A DNA stretch of 64,000 bases from Granulicella sp. WH15 (GCF_009914315.1 NZ_CP042596.1:1798001-1862000); one strand, 5' to 3'. Positions 17,520-28,344 are shown, numbered from the stretch's first letter. Notes: generated by a model from the letters alone, not told the origin. Program-made: numbers and translations.

Positions 17520-19070
17520 CTAGCCTCGGACCGTCATGCTGTGATGAAAAATATTATTGGGGTCGTACTTCTTTTTCACGCCCTGGAGAAAGGGATAAAG
17601 GCCTGTTGTTCCGTAGTAGAGCTCCGGCCAGAATGGATATCGCACCATATCTACATCCGGGTAATTGATATAACAGCCTTCATAAAAATTGTTATGGAAC
17701 GGGGTTCCGGCGTGCTTTGCGTCCATGTTGGCTGAGTACACATCGGTGTAGAGTTCGTCGAAGTACTTTAGCCGAGCTTCATCTTCTTCAGGATTCTGCC
17801 AGTACATCTGATACTGCAGCTTCATGATTGACGCGCGCTGCGGGATAGCGGTCTCATTCGCCATAGCGGGCTTGTTCGACGCGCCACCGTAGGAGTCGAC
17901 AGCAATGATGCCGCCGGTCGTCATACCGGGGATGTCTCGCGTCAAATGCGCATACATGCGTCGCAGCTCCTCCACGGTAAAGTTTTTCTTCATATAGCAG
18001 GATTTGTATTTCCCGCGCGTCGTTCCGTTTGCGCCAGCTCCTCCACCATCGCCTATTGTCGCGTCGAGCCAGGGACGTGTGGTGAAGCGATGCTGTCCAG
18101 CTATGCAGGGAGTCAGTTGTTGCTGGCGTCCTGCCTGTTGTTGCTGCTGGTGTCCGGTGATAGCCGGGTCCGCCAGCGCCTCAGCATCGCCGCACTTCAG
18201 AAACAAGTCAAGAAACTCTGTCGGGATGCTGAGATCGTTTTTTTCATCCATGTGATGGTAAGAGGCGCTGACAGCAATGCGCTGACCGATTCCTTTATGC
18301 GTTAGTCCCATAAAGGTGAAGAGTGCCCATGTATCTGGTTCCTGGCCTCTCTTCTCAAAGTACTCTCCATAGGTCCGTGCAATATGGATGAACTTTTCTT
18401 CCGTCATGGTCTCCCAGGGGAAGGAGACACCCGCGCTACTCAAGCTTCGCGGTGCTGGCGGGAGCTTATCGAAATAGAAGCTGGTGATGACTCCAAAGTT
18501 TGCCCCGCCAGCACCGCGCAACGCGCGAAATAGATCGGCATCTTGCGCCTTGCTAACATGGCGGTTTACGACTTTGCCATCGGCTTCGACCGTCAGAATA
18601 TCGACGCCGGTTATCCAATCCACAGAGAGTCCTTGAAGACGAGTCAACAGCCCATAGCCGCCGCCACTAAGATGTCCTCCGGCTGCTACCGAATAGCAGC
18701 TGCCCCCTGGAATGGTCAAATTATATTTCCGATAGAGTTCGGTATAGGCAGCACCCAATACCGTTCCCGCTCCAACCTGATATGGACCTTTTCCTCCAGG
18801 CGCGCTCGATGTGTGATTCAGTAGACTTACATCAATAATCGCGCCATTCGGATTATTGGCAACGAAGTCCTCATAACAATGACCGCCGGAGCGAACAGTG
18901 GGTCGCAACCCCGCGCTTACGATGCGTTGTAGAGCCTCAGCCGCTTCGGCCGCGCTCTCGCATACCTCTATCCGCGAAACAGCGTCCGATGGCTTTGCGG
19001 GAAATCGTGCATTCTTGCCTCTCGAAAGCGTAGGGTAGCGGGGGTCCTGCTTCGTAACCGTGGCAGCCAT
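17520..19070 (-). CDS. FAD-binding oxidoreductase with BBE domain, bicovalent flavin type
   Basis: Vanillyl-alcohol-oxidase/berberine-bridge superfamily enzyme of about 516 residues. Both covalent FAD attachment residues typical of gluco-oligosaccharide oxidases are present: His in TVRSGGHCYEDF (H64 from the ATG) and Cys in GGSCYSVAAGGHLSGGGYG (C125). The BBE C-terminus is intact (YINYPDVDMVRYPF, KKKYDPNNIFHHSM). Such enzymes oxidise the anomeric carbon of sugars, or alcohols, to lactones or aldehydes. No signal peptide is visible, so it may be cytosolic while its neighbours are exported. ATG 19070 is preferred over the in-frame TTG 19079. A Gln-rich insertion (HQQQQQAGRQQQ) sits near two-thirds of the length. 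Lactonases on both sides support a lactone product. Confidence 0.85.
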   Translation of the reverse strand: MAATVTKQDPRYPTLSRGKNARFPAKPSDAVSRIEVCESAAEAAEALQRIVSAGLRPTVRSGGHCYEDFVANNPNGAIIDVSLLNHTSSAPGGKGPYQVGAGTVLGAAYTELYRKYNLTIPGGSCYSVAAGGHLSGGGYGLLTRLQGLSVDWITGVDILTVEADGKVVNRHVSKAQDADLFRALRGAGGANFGVITSFYFDKLPPAPRSLSSAGVSFPWETMTEEKFIHIARTYGEYFEKRGQEPDTWALFTFMGLTHKGIGQRIAVSASYHHMDEKNDLSIPTEFLDLFLKCGDAEALADPAITGHQQQQQAGRQQQLTPCIAGQHRFTTRPWLDATIGDGGGAGANGTTRGKYKSCYMKKNFTVEELRRMYAHLTRDIPGMTTGGIIAVDSYGGASNKPAMANETAIPQRASIMKLQYQMYWQNPEEDEARLKYFDELYTDVYSANMDAKHAGTPFHNNFYEGCYINYPDVDMVRYPFWPELYYGTTGLYPFLQGVKKKYDPNNIFHHSMTVRG

Positions 19071-19258
19071 AGATTCCAATCAGCCCAACTGAAATCGACA
19101 GCCATCTAAGCACAGTGGCTACAGCGGCGCGTGTCGCAACACGTGCCGCTGGCGTCTTCCAGTTAGATCGTAAGTTTAGTTTGACGACAACTCCCATGCT
19201 CTTTGCGTGCACAGTTCCTGCAATCGGACAAATGTCCTGCTTCGAACAGAAAATGTGA

Positions 19259-20413
19259 TTACACAAAAACGGCGCACATCGGCTTGCTGAGAGGATAAGA
19301 ATGAATGGGAGACGAGAGTCTTCCGTTTACCTGGTTCCGTTCCAGCACGGTAAGATCATTGCTGTCCTGGTGTGAGATAACCAGCCAGCGCTGTGAGGGA
19401 TCCAGTGCGATATGACGGGCGTTTTTACCGCCCCCGTCCGCAAGCTGCACCTGTGTCAGAAGGCCTGTTTTCCTGTTCACGTCGAAGACGGCAATCGTAT
19501 CGTCAGCCACACGGTTTCCGGCATAGACATTCCTGCCATCGGCAGAAGATGCGATCTCGCCGACAAACGCGGTGCCTTTCGGAAAGTTCTCCGGGAGCGA
19601 CGACAGAGAGCCGATCAAGCGCAACGACGTCTTCTTCTTATCCCATGCCAGCACATCGACCGTGGAATCAAGCTCATTGGCGCAGTAGACAAATCGCCCA
19701 TTGGGATTCCATGCCAGGTGCCGAGGGCCGCTGCCCGGCCGTGAAGAAAAGTAAGGAGGGTCGCAAGGCGTCATCTCGGCAGTGTTGGAGTCCAACCGAT
19801 AGATCATGATCCGATCCAACCCCAGATCATTGACGAATACAAACCGGCCATCAGGAGAGGTAATCGCAGAGTGAGTATGTGGCTTCTCCTGACGCTCTTG
19901 GACTGGTCCACTGCCACTAAACTGGAAGTGCGAGACAGGCCCGGAGAGCGAGCCATCGGCAAGCACACGATAAGAGCTCACGCTGCCACCACCATAGTTC
20001 GCCACAAAGACGCAACGGCCATCCGGTGAGACCGACACATGAGTCGGACCTCCACCCTGCGTATCGGAGATATTGAGCAGTTTGAGGCGCGCTTCGCCTG
20101 CCACCGTCGTGTACGCGCTTATCTTGGCGTCCTTGCCCCCAGCCTCTGTAACCGCATAGATGAGGCTCTCAGTGCCTCTCCTGTGCGTGGCCAGGAACGT
20201 AGGCGAGGCAACCTCTGCTGCCAGGGTGATGACTCCAATCTCACCCGTGGCTGCATTCCAATCGGCCGTGAAAATGCCTTGTCCAGGGCCGCGTCCGCCT
20301 GTACCGATAAAGATGCGCCGGGTCTGCATAGGAGCACCGGCGCGACCAAAGGCGGTGCGAGCTGAAAGCGTTATGGCAGGTAGTGAGACTAGGAAACTAC
20401 GTCGTGAGATCAT
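19259..20413 (-). CDS. Lactonase family beta-propeller protein (second copy)
   Basis: Second PF10282 propeller. Conserved blades include GPTHVSVSPDGRCVFVANYG, the HTHSAITSPDGRFVFVNDLG blade (matching the PHAHS signature of YbhE-like lactonases), and GPRHLAWNPNGRFVYCANEL. A Tat-type leader (ISRRSFLVSLPAITLSARTAFG) predicts export. ATG 20413 has GAGG 5 bases upstream and starts at the signal; ATG 20443 adds ten hydrophilic residues and is possible. It heads the minus-strand run towards the BBE oxidoreductase, 188 bp downstream. It is closer to canonical lactonases than the copy at 16329. Confidence 0.87.
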   Translation of the reverse strand: MISRRSFLVSLPAITLSARTAFGRAGAPMQTRRIFIGTGGRGPGQGIFTADWNAATGEIGVITLAAEVASPTFLATHRRGTESLIYAVTEAGGKDAKISAYTTVAGEARLKLLNISDTQGGGPTHVSVSPDGRCVFVANYGGGSVSSYRVLADGSLSGPVSHFQFSGSGPVQERQEKPHTHSAITSPDGRFVFVNDLGLDRIMIYRLDSNTAEMTPCDPPYFSSRPGSGPRHLAWNPNGRFVYCANELDSTVDVLAWDKKKTSLRLIGSLSSLPENFPKGTAFVGEIASSADGRNVYAGNRVADDTIAVFDVNRKTGLLTQVQLADGGGKNARHIALDPSQRWLVISHQDSNDLTVLERNQVNGRLSSPIHSYPLSKPMCAVFV

Positions 20414-20580
20414 GCGCGCCTCGGGGAAGTTATGCGAGTTCATTCTACTGTTCTACCTGAACTGGAGTGGTGAGGGAGGCGTCTTCCGGAGGCTCACAGA
20501 GCTAGTGAGCCAGTTTAATGATCGCTCATGGTGAGCGATGGCTCTTTCCCAATGCTGTGCCGACTGATCCATTGCCGTAA

Positions 20581-21444
20581 TTATTTGATTCCTGATAGAA
20601 ATGCCTGCTGGACGCGATTGAAGCTGCGTCCACGCAGAATGGCGGCGACGATGGTGCGAGTCGCGCGCACGTCGCTGAGGCGCACATAGCGGCAACCGGC
20701 GTTCCGGTCTATGGCCATTTCGGGCGCGAGTGAGATGCCGACACCGGCGGCGACCATTGCGAAGAGGCTGCTGAACTGGCCGCTCTCGAACGCGATATGA
20801 GGCGTGATGCGTGCGTGCGTGCAGGCGTCTATGCTGAGGTCGCGAAAACAGTGGCCATCTCGTAGCATGACGAAGGATTCTCCGCGGAGATCCTTGATGG
20901 CGAGTGATTTGGCAGAGGCGTGGGGATGACCTTTGGGCAGAACGGCAAAGAGCGGCTCAGTGAGAATGGGAAACAGCTCCAGGTCTCTGTGGCGCAGGGG
21001 GAGGGCCAGAATCGCAAGATCGATCGACAGGTCTCGCAGGCTTTCGACTAGAATCGGCGTCGTTTCTTCAACAATGCGCAGCTTCGCTTCCGGATGCTTC
21101 CTTGTAAAGGACGCCGTGTAGCGCGGCATCAGGTAGGGAGCAATGGTCGGGATAACGCCCACGGCCACGCTGCCGTGAATGTCCGTACTCTTATCGGCCA
21201 CGCTGGACCGCGCCGCCTCCATCTGGCTCAGAACGGAGCGGGCGTGGGGCAGAAAGGCGCGACCAGCCTCGGTGAGGCGGATACTGCGGCCCAGGCGGTC
21301 GAAGAGCTTTGCCCCCAGATCTTCTTCGAGCTTCAGAACCTGCTGAGAGAGCGAGGGTTGGGCGACCTGGCAGCGTTCGGCGGCGCGGCTGAAACTGCCC
21401 GTCTCCGCGATAGCACAAACGTAACGTAACTGGTGAAACTCCAT
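20581..21444 (-). CDS. oxyR: OxyR-type hydrogen peroxide sensor, LysR family
   Basis: LysR regulator of 287 residues. The N-terminal winged helix (FHQLRYVCAIAETGSFSRAA) is followed by an effector domain carrying C199 and C208 in GHCFRDLSIDACTH. This is the same spacing, and by my count the same numbering, as the redox pair that forms the peroxide-sensing disulphide in E. coli OxyR, with the GHC-RD context kept. It is divergent from katG, and an OxyR-like operator overlaps its own start codon, so autorepression and peroxide-dependent katG activation are expected. The pairing of sensor, operator and catalase makes the assignment strong. Confidence 0.93.
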   Translation of the reverse strand: MEFHQLRYVCAIAETGSFSRAAERCQVAQPSLSQQVLKLEEDLGAKLFDRLGRSIRLTEAGRAFLPHARSVLSQMEAARSSVADKSTDIHGSVAVGVIPTIAPYLMPRYTASFTRKHPEAKLRIVEETTPILVESLRDLSIDLAILALPLRHRDLELFPILTEPLFAVLPKGHPHASAKSLAIKDLRGESFVMLRDGHCFRDLSIDACTHARITPHIAFESGQFSSLFAMVAAGVGISLAPEMAIDRNAGCRYVRLSDVRATRTIVAAILRGRSFNRVQQAFLSGIK

Positions 21445-21501
21445 AGGTGATACCTATACTCCGTATGGGAATTATGTATTGGAGCTATCGACCTCCATAA
21501 T
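21443..21501 (+). promoter_or_regulatory. OxyR operator and katG promoter
   Basis: Four tetrads at 21443-21446, 21454-21457, 21465-21468 and 21476-21479 read ATAG, CTAT, ATGG and GTAT with exactly 7 bases between each, close to the OxyR consensus ATAG-N7-CTAT-N7-ATAG-N7-CTAT. A CATAAT -10 element at 21496-21501 has no good -35; the operator overlaps that position, as expected for an activator-dependent promoter. The first tetrad overlaps the oxyR start codon. Confidence 0.75.
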
Positions 21502-21557
21502 GCTACATTCATCTGGTCGAGACAAACTATATCCGGGCTCCAAGCGGACCCTGATAG

Positions 21558-23771
<2,214 letters not shown>

Positions 23772-23800
23772 TCTCGTAAGGTAGGCCGCAGGGGCTTATG

Positions 23801-23856
23801 CCGTTCGCACCTCGACTTGATCCGGAATAACCCGGATCAAGTCGAGGCGCGAACGG
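23801..23856. terminator. Long bidirectional hairpin between katG and pqqE
   Basis: CCGTTCGC-A-CCTCGACTTGATCCGG pairs with CCGGATCAAGTCGAGG-C-GCGAACGG, giving about 24 base pairs with one internal mismatch and a 6-base loop, followed by TTTC. It lies between the convergent katG and pqqE genes. Confidence 0.8.
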
Positions 23857-23878
23857 TTTCTGCTTATGGAAGGGAACT

Positions 23879-23911
23879 AACAGGGCTTAGCCTTTACTGA
23901 AAAGCCCTGTT
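23879..23911 (-). terminator. Hairpin downstream of pqqE
   Basis: AACAGGGCTT pairs with AAGCCCTGTT around a 13-base loop, 37 bp past the pqqE stop on the minus strand. On that strand it runs into TAGTTCCCTTCC. It is probably the end of the pqq transcript. Confidence 0.5.
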
Positions 23912-23948
23912 GGGGAGGATGAGTCTATCCAGGCGAGCTTGTGTTGAT

Positions 23949-25088
23949 CTAGCTAAGGTGCGTTTCGACGGCTGGCGTTGCAGTCAAGATGCGATAGACC
24001 ATGTCCGCCGTTCTACCCGATGCGGCCTCGGCGATCTCAATAAGCTCCTGGTGATGAGGGCTCAGATGACAGGCTGGATCGGTCGCATCGGGATCGCCCA
24101 GAATCTGCATGGCCTGGCAGCGGCAGCCGCCAAAGTCGATGTTCTTGCGATCGCACGAGCGGCAGGGCTCCTGCATCCAGTCCTCCCCGCGGAAGCGGTT
24201 GAAGGCTGCGGAATCACGCCATATCCAATCAAGGCTGCGATCTTGAACGGAATCGAACACCATGCCCGGAATAATCCCGGCTGAGTGGCATGGCAACACA
24301 CGGCCCGCCGGATCAATCAGCAGCAACTGCTGCGCCCAGCCGCCGACACAGGCCTTGGGATACTTCGCAAAGTAGTCCGGTACCACTGCCTGCAGATGGA
24401 TGCGGCCGCTCAGGCGTCCCTGAGCCTCTTGCAACACGCGAATACTGCGTTCCAACTGCGCCCGGGTGGGCATCAGGGTGTCTCGGTTCTTCAACGCCCA
24501 GCCATAGTACTGAACATGAGCTATCTCAATACGCTCCGGCCCCATGCTCTCAGCCAGGGCGATCATCTCCTCCAGCCGGTCAAGGTTCTGCCGATGCACG
24601 ACGATGTTTACCGTGAAGGCGAGGTTCGGCTGAGCCTTGATGAGCTTTGCCATCTCGAGCTTCTTCGCGTGCACGCGAGCACCCGCCCACTGGTTCGCCT
24701 GCTGCTCGTCGGCATCCTGCAGGCTAAGCTGCATGTGGTCGAGACCAGCATCGACCAGCGATTGCAGGCGTTGCTCAGTAAGCCCAAGCCCCGACGTAAT
24801 CATGTTGAGATACAGGCCCGCCTCACGTCCCGCGGCGATCAACTCCGGCAGGTCCTGCCTTGCCAACGGCTCACCACCGGTGAGATGCAGATGTACGATC
24901 CCCATCGCGGCTGCCTCGCGGAAGACGCGCGACCACGTCTCGGTCGAAAGCTCAGCATCCGCGGACTGCATCACCAGGGGGTTCGAGCAGTAGATGCAGT
25001 GCAATGGGCAGCGATGCGTCAACTCGCAGACCAGCGACAACGGCTGCGGAAGCGCGAGAGACTGCGGATTGTTACGGGCTTCGATCAT
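23949..25088 (-). CDS. pqqE: PqqE, radical SAM peptide cyclase
   Basis: Forms the carbon-carbon bond between the Glu and Tyr side chains of PqqA, the first committed step of pyrroloquinoline quinone synthesis. The radical SAM motif Cx3Cx2C is RCPLHCIYC near the N-terminus. The C-terminal SPASM region has the auxiliary cluster cysteines (KACVGGWAQQLLLIDPAGRV, EPCRSCDRKN, GGCRCQA). The length of 379 residues fits the family. Its start overlaps the pqqD stop by 4 bp, which matters because PqqD delivers PqqA to PqqE. Last gene of the operon. Confidence 0.97.
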   Translation of the reverse strand: MIEARNNPQSLALPQPLSLVCELTHRCPLHCIYCSNPLVMQSADAELSTETWSRVFREAAAMGIVHLHLTGGEPLARQDLPELIAAGREAGLYLNMITSGLGLTEQRLQSLVDAGLDHMQLSLQDADEQQANQWAGARVHAKKLEMAKLIKAQPNLAFTVNIVVHRQNLDRLEEMIALAESMGPERIEIAHVQYYGWALKNRDTLMPTRAQLERSIRVLQEAQGRLSGRIHLQAVVPDYFAKYPKACVGGWAQQLLLIDPAGRVLPCHSAGIIPGMVFDSVQDRSLDWIWRDSAAFNRFRGEDWMQEPCRSCDRKNIDFGGCRCQAMQILGDPDATDPACHLSPHHQELIEIAEAASGRTADMVYRILTATPAVETHLS

Positions 25089-25369
25089 GCTTCTTTGAAG
25101 AGTAGAACACTGCGTTGATGTAGGCTGCGCAGGAACCCATCCACCTCTTGAGCGATCTGTGCGTGCGCCTCAGGGGGATACTGCGCCTGAAGGGCATCGG
25201 TGATCTGTGAGACGGTACGCTGTCCATCCACAAATGCGAGGATCTCTGCCGCTGCTCCCTTCAACCGTAGTAGCCCTTCGGGAATCAGAAGGACTGTTTC
25301 ATCCTCGTTGCGCGACTGCACCCGACACCCACGCGCAAGCTGTGGCACTCTGTTTGACGTATCGATCAT
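25085..25369 (-). CDS. pqqD: PqqD, peptide chaperone
   Basis: A 94-residue RiPP recognition element that binds PqqA and presents it to PqqE. Family features include RVPQLARGCRVQSRNEDETV, LLIPEGLLRLKGAAAEIL and the DGQRTVSQITDAL helix. It overlaps pqqC and pqqE by 4 bp on either side, giving tight translational coupling. Confidence 0.95.
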   Translation of the reverse strand: MIDTSNRVPQLARGCRVQSRNEDETVLLIPEGLLRLKGAAAEILAFVDGQRTVSQITDALQAQYPPEAHAQIAQEVDGFLRSLHQRSVLLFKEA

Positions 25370-26115
25370 GCGCTCGGCTCCGGACGGAAGACGCCAGGCG
25401 AAGGCGGAATATTCCCCGGTTCAACATACGAGTAATAGATGGCGTCGAGTTGGGCCCACAGTAACGCGCACTTTCGGCGCAGACACTCGACCACAAGCTC
25501 CTGTAGATCCGGCGTGGTCGCGTGCTCGAAGGCGTAATCGAAGGCGAACTTCGCATCTTCCGGAGCTTGCGTCAGACGCCCTTCAAAGTACGCGAGCCCC
25601 GGCACGACCCACGGATAGTGTTTGCGCAAAGCATCCATGCGCAACGCGATGAGGTTGCCTGCAAAAAGCTCCGTCAGCGACGATGCCACTGCCTCCAGCA
25701 GCGTTCTATGCGTGACGAGATCGACGTATGAATCAACCGCATAGCGGACGCCCGGCAGGATGCCCTTGTAGGACTGTACGTATGCGGCATCGAGACCGGT
25801 TGCCTCCGCAAGTTGAATCCATTTCTCGATCCCTCCCGGCTTCTCGGGATGTGCGGGGTCGCCGTCGTGGTCCACAATGCGCTTGCGCCACGCCAGGCGG
25901 AACTTCGCATCGTGCGACTTCGACAGAATGATGGAATCCTTGATCGGGATAATACTCTGGTAGTAAAAGCGGTTCAGCGCCCACGCCTGCATCTGCCCAC
26001 GCGTCAGTTCGCCCGCGTGCATTCGCAGGTGGAACGGATGGGTGTGGTGATACATGGCTTCGCCGGTGCGTTGCAGGTAGTCACGAAGCCCTTGCTTATC
26101 GAGCATCTCTGCCAT
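25366..26115 (-). CDS. pqqC: PqqC, pyrroloquinoline-quinone synthase
   Basis: Cofactor-less oxygenase that carries out the last ring closure and eight-electron oxidation to PQQ. The sequence has the all-helical PqqC fold with YHHTHPFHLRMHAGELTRGQ, WALNRFYYQSIIPIKDSIIL and ESMG-like active-site elements such as RIVDHDGD and YVQSYKGILPGVRYAVDSYV. The length of 249 residues is typical. It is separate from PqqD here, whereas methylotrophs often fuse them. Starts 17 bp after the pqqB stop. Confidence 0.96.
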   Translation of the reverse strand: MAEMLDKQGLRDYLQRTGEAMYHHTHPFHLRMHAGELTRGQMQAWALNRFYYQSIIPIKDSIILSKSHDAKFRLAWRKRIVDHDGDPAHPEKPGGIEKWIQLAEATGLDAAYVQSYKGILPGVRYAVDSYVDLVTHRTLLEAVASSLTELFAGNLIALRMDALRKHYPWVVPGLAYFEGRLTQAPEDAKFAFDYAFEHATTPDLQELVVECLRRKCALLWAQLDAIYYSYVEPGNIPPSPGVFRPEPSA

Positions 26116-26131
26116 CAGAAGTCCATCTCCA

Positions 26132-27040
26132 TCAGAGGTTGATCTCCATCCCGTCGTAACCGATCTCTATGCCGGCATTCAGCACGGCTTTTTGCTCCTC
26201 AGATCCGTTGGCTAGGATGGGATTGCTGTTGTTGATATGGGTGTAGATGCGTCGCACATGAGTCAGACCCCGCAGAGCTGTCAACGACCCATACGGTCCC
26301 CCAATTGGCATGTGCCCCATCTCGGTAGCGGACGGCGTACCGGGTTGCAGACGCTGCAGCTCGTCCTCGCTCCATAGCGTTCCATCCACCATCACGACAT
26401 TGCAGTTGCTGAGCAGGTCCAGCAGCTCAGGCGTCATGGACGGTAGTGCCGGAAGATAGGCGGCTCGCCTGCCTTCGCTCGATTCGAAGAGCACGCCCAG
26501 TGTCATCTCGTTCAGCTTCAATCGGTCTCTCATCGCTGTCGGAATGTGCATAGGGAAGCTGCCAGGAAGCTCGATAGGAATGATCTTCAATCCCGGCAAC
26601 GGGAGCAGAGGAACATCGTGCCGAATGGTCTGTGTGCGCTTCTGGCCTGGCACACGCTCCAGCATGGAAAAGAACGGATTCGATTCCAGCACAGAGAGCA
26701 CGCTATCGGTCGCATAGATCGAGACCGGCGTGAACTCGCGCATCAGGAGAAGGCCCAGAATGTGGTCCAGATCAGCCGAGGTCAGCAGTACGCCGGCCAC
26801 AGGCGTATGGCGCAGACCGTATTGCGGCTTAGGATGAAGAAAAGACGTCCGGGAAAGCTGGTCACGCAGGTCTGGAGAGGCGTTTACCAGCAGCCAGTCA
26901 TTTCCATCCGCAGAGACGGCAAGCTGCGACTGGGATCGTGCAAGAGTGGGATGAGAGCGGGAGGCCTGACAGTTGGAACAAGCACAGTTCCACTGGGGAA
27001 GACCGCCACCTGCGGCGGCCCCCAGCAGATGTAGACGCAC
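26132..27040 (-). CDS. pqqB: PqqB, metallo-beta-lactamase-fold hydroxylase
   Basis: Proposed to hydroxylate the cross-linked Glu-Tyr intermediate of PQQ synthesis. It starts LHLLGAAAGGGLPQWNCACS; the CACSNC zinc motif and the SADLDHILGLLLMREF metal-site region are characteristic of PqqB. 302 residues from GTG 27040. It begins 7 bp after pqqA, so pqqA and pqqB share one leader. Confidence 0.96.
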   Translation of the reverse strand: MRLHLLGAAAGGGLPQWNCACSNCQASRSHPTLARSQSQLAVSADGNDWLLVNASPDLRDQLSRTSFLHPKPQYGLRHTPVAGVLLTSADLDHILGLLLMREFTPVSIYATDSVLSVLESNPFFSMLERVPGQKRTQTIRHDVPLLPLPGLKIIPIELPGSFPMHIPTAMRDRLKLNEMTLGVLFESSEGRRAAYLPALPSMTPELLDLLSNCNVVMVDGTLWSEDELQRLQPGTPSATEMGHMPIGGPYGSLTALRGLTHVRRIYTHINNSNPILANGSEEQKAVLNAGIEIGYDGMEINL

Positions 27041-27046
27041 TGCGGC

Positions 27047-27127
27047 CTAAATCTCGGCAGGCGAGTAGGAGTTGATCTCGCAGCAGAGCGAGACTTCTTC
27101 ATAGCTGGGCGTATTCCACTGCTTCAT
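27047..27127 (-). CDS. pqqA: PqqA, 26-residue PQQ precursor peptide
   Basis: A very short gene encoding the ribosomal peptide that becomes PQQ. The translation starts MKQWNTPSYEEVSLCCEI and ends with SYSPAEI. The two residues that form PQQ are E17 and Y21, in the invariant E-x3-Y spacing. AGAGGTG lies 8 bases before ATG 27127. It sits exactly at the head of pqqBCDE and is preceded by a good promoter. Confidence 0.97.
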   Translation of the reverse strand: MKQWNTPSYEEVSLCCEINSYSPAEI

Positions 27128-27149
27128 ATACCGTTCACCTCTGAGAAAG

Positions 27150-27179
27150 ATAGTAGGGGCGTTGACTTGCCTCTGTCAA
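27150..27179 (-). promoter_or_regulatory. Promoter of the pqqABCDE operon
   Basis: On the minus strand TTGACA (27179-27174) and TACTAT (27155-27150) are 18 bases apart, and the -10 ends 22 bases before the pqqA start. The perfect -35 fits strong expression of pqqA. Confidence 0.65.
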
Positions 27180-27204
27180 TGGAGGAGGGATTCAGGCGGG
27201 TTAC

Positions 27205-28344
27205 TCATTGAGCCGCAAAGGGTTGCGCCGCTTCCATCACACGTAGCAGGTTCTCCCCCAGCAGGCCCTTTAGCTCACCGGCCTGCCATCCTCTCTCGAG
27301 CAGCGCAGCCGTTACCTTCGGCAGGTCCGCGGCACTCTCCATCCCCTCGACCGAAAGGGCAATCCCATCGAAATCCGAGCCAATCCCGACATGGTCTGGG
27401 CCCACCAGCCGCAACAAATAATCGAAGTGATCCACCAGTACGGAGAAGGGAACCGGTGGCAACTGCCGCGCATAGGGCCGGATCACCGCTAACTCTGCAG
27501 TAAATGGAACCGGCTCGCCCCGCTCGCGATACTGCTCCCTTACAGGTTTGAGTGCCTGTTCCACCTCGGGACGCTGTGCCACATACGCCGCTCGCCAAGC
27601 ATCGCTGAGAAACGCGGCATAAAAGTTCACCATCACCAACCCGCCCTTCTTCGCGAGTGCGACCGCCATCTCATCGGTCAGGTTGCGCACCGCCTTGCAT
27701 AACGCACGCGACGACGAATGAGAAGCAATCACCGGCACCGAACTCGTCTCCAGCACGTCCCAGAAGGCCGCGTCGCTCACGTGCGAAACATCCACCAACA
27801 TGCCCAACCGGTTCATCTCGCGTATGACATCCCGGCCAAACTCACTCAGCCCCTTCGCGCCTTTGCCCTCACCGCTCGATCCGCACCACTCCGTCGAGTT
27901 GGCCCAGGTCAGTGTCATGTATCGCGCGCCGCTGGCGAAGAACTCCCGCAGCAACTCCAGGCTGTTCTCGATCGCGTGCCCACCCTCCACGCCGATCATG
28001 GCGGAAAACCGTCCAGCAGCCTTTGCCGCACGAATCTCCGCAGGAGAACAGCACACCGCCAGGGCCTCCGGATGCTTTGCGGCTTGCGTATGAACGCTGG
28101 CGATAAGTGTTCGCGTGCGCTCGGCAAACCGTCCCGACCACGACCCCGGCTCCGGCCATGCAATCAGAAATTCGCCATCGAGCCCACCGGCACGTGCCGT
28201 CTCCTCCGAAAGTTGTCCCAGGCCCAGGGGCTGACCGGTCCACTCCCAATCATCATCCACAAAACGCTGCGGAGTATCCGCATGTCCATCCAGAACGACG
28301 CTTTCCGCGTGCAGCGCCCGTGCCTCGGCAAGAAAATCCCTCAT
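27205..28344 (-). CDS. Membrane dipeptidase, peptidase family M19
   Basis: Renal-dipeptidase-like zinc enzyme of 379 residues. Ligands are recognisable: HADTP (HxD) near the N-terminus, the bridging Glu in EGGHAIENS, His in VDVSHVSD and the IASHSSSRAL histidine, with GIGSDFDGI near the C-terminus. No clear signal peptide is seen, so it is probably cytosolic. It is encoded on the same strand directly upstream of pqqA with a 77-bp gap that holds the pqq promoter. PQQ synthesis needs proteolysis of the cross-linked PqqA, and a peptidase next to the operon may trim the product to the Glu-Tyr unit. This is inference, since M19 enzymes also degrade ordinary and D-containing dipeptides. Confidence 0.93.
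   Translation of the reverse strand: MRDFLAEARALHAESVVLDGHADTPQRFVDDDWEWTGQPLGLGQLSEETARAGGLDGEFLIAWPEPGSWSGRFAERTRTLIASVHTQAAKHPEALAVCCSPAEIRAAKAAGRFSAMIGVEGGHAIENSLELLREFFASGARYMTLTWANSTEWCGSSGEGKGAKGLSEFGRDVIREMNRLGMLVDVSHVSDAAFWDVLETSSVPVIASHSSSRALCKAVRNLTDEMAVALAKKGGLVMVNFYAAFLSDAWRAAYVAQRPEVEQALKPVREQYRERGEPVPFTAELAVIRPYARQLPPVPFSVLVDHFDYLLRLVGPDHVGIGSDFDGIALSVEGMESAADLPKVTAALLERGWQAGELKGLLGENLLRVMEAAQPFAAQ

Noticed and set aside
18937..19266. Possible small gene between the two lactonase/oxidase genes
   Set aside because: Overlaps the N-terminus of the BBE oxidoreductase, has mixed composition and no credible start.
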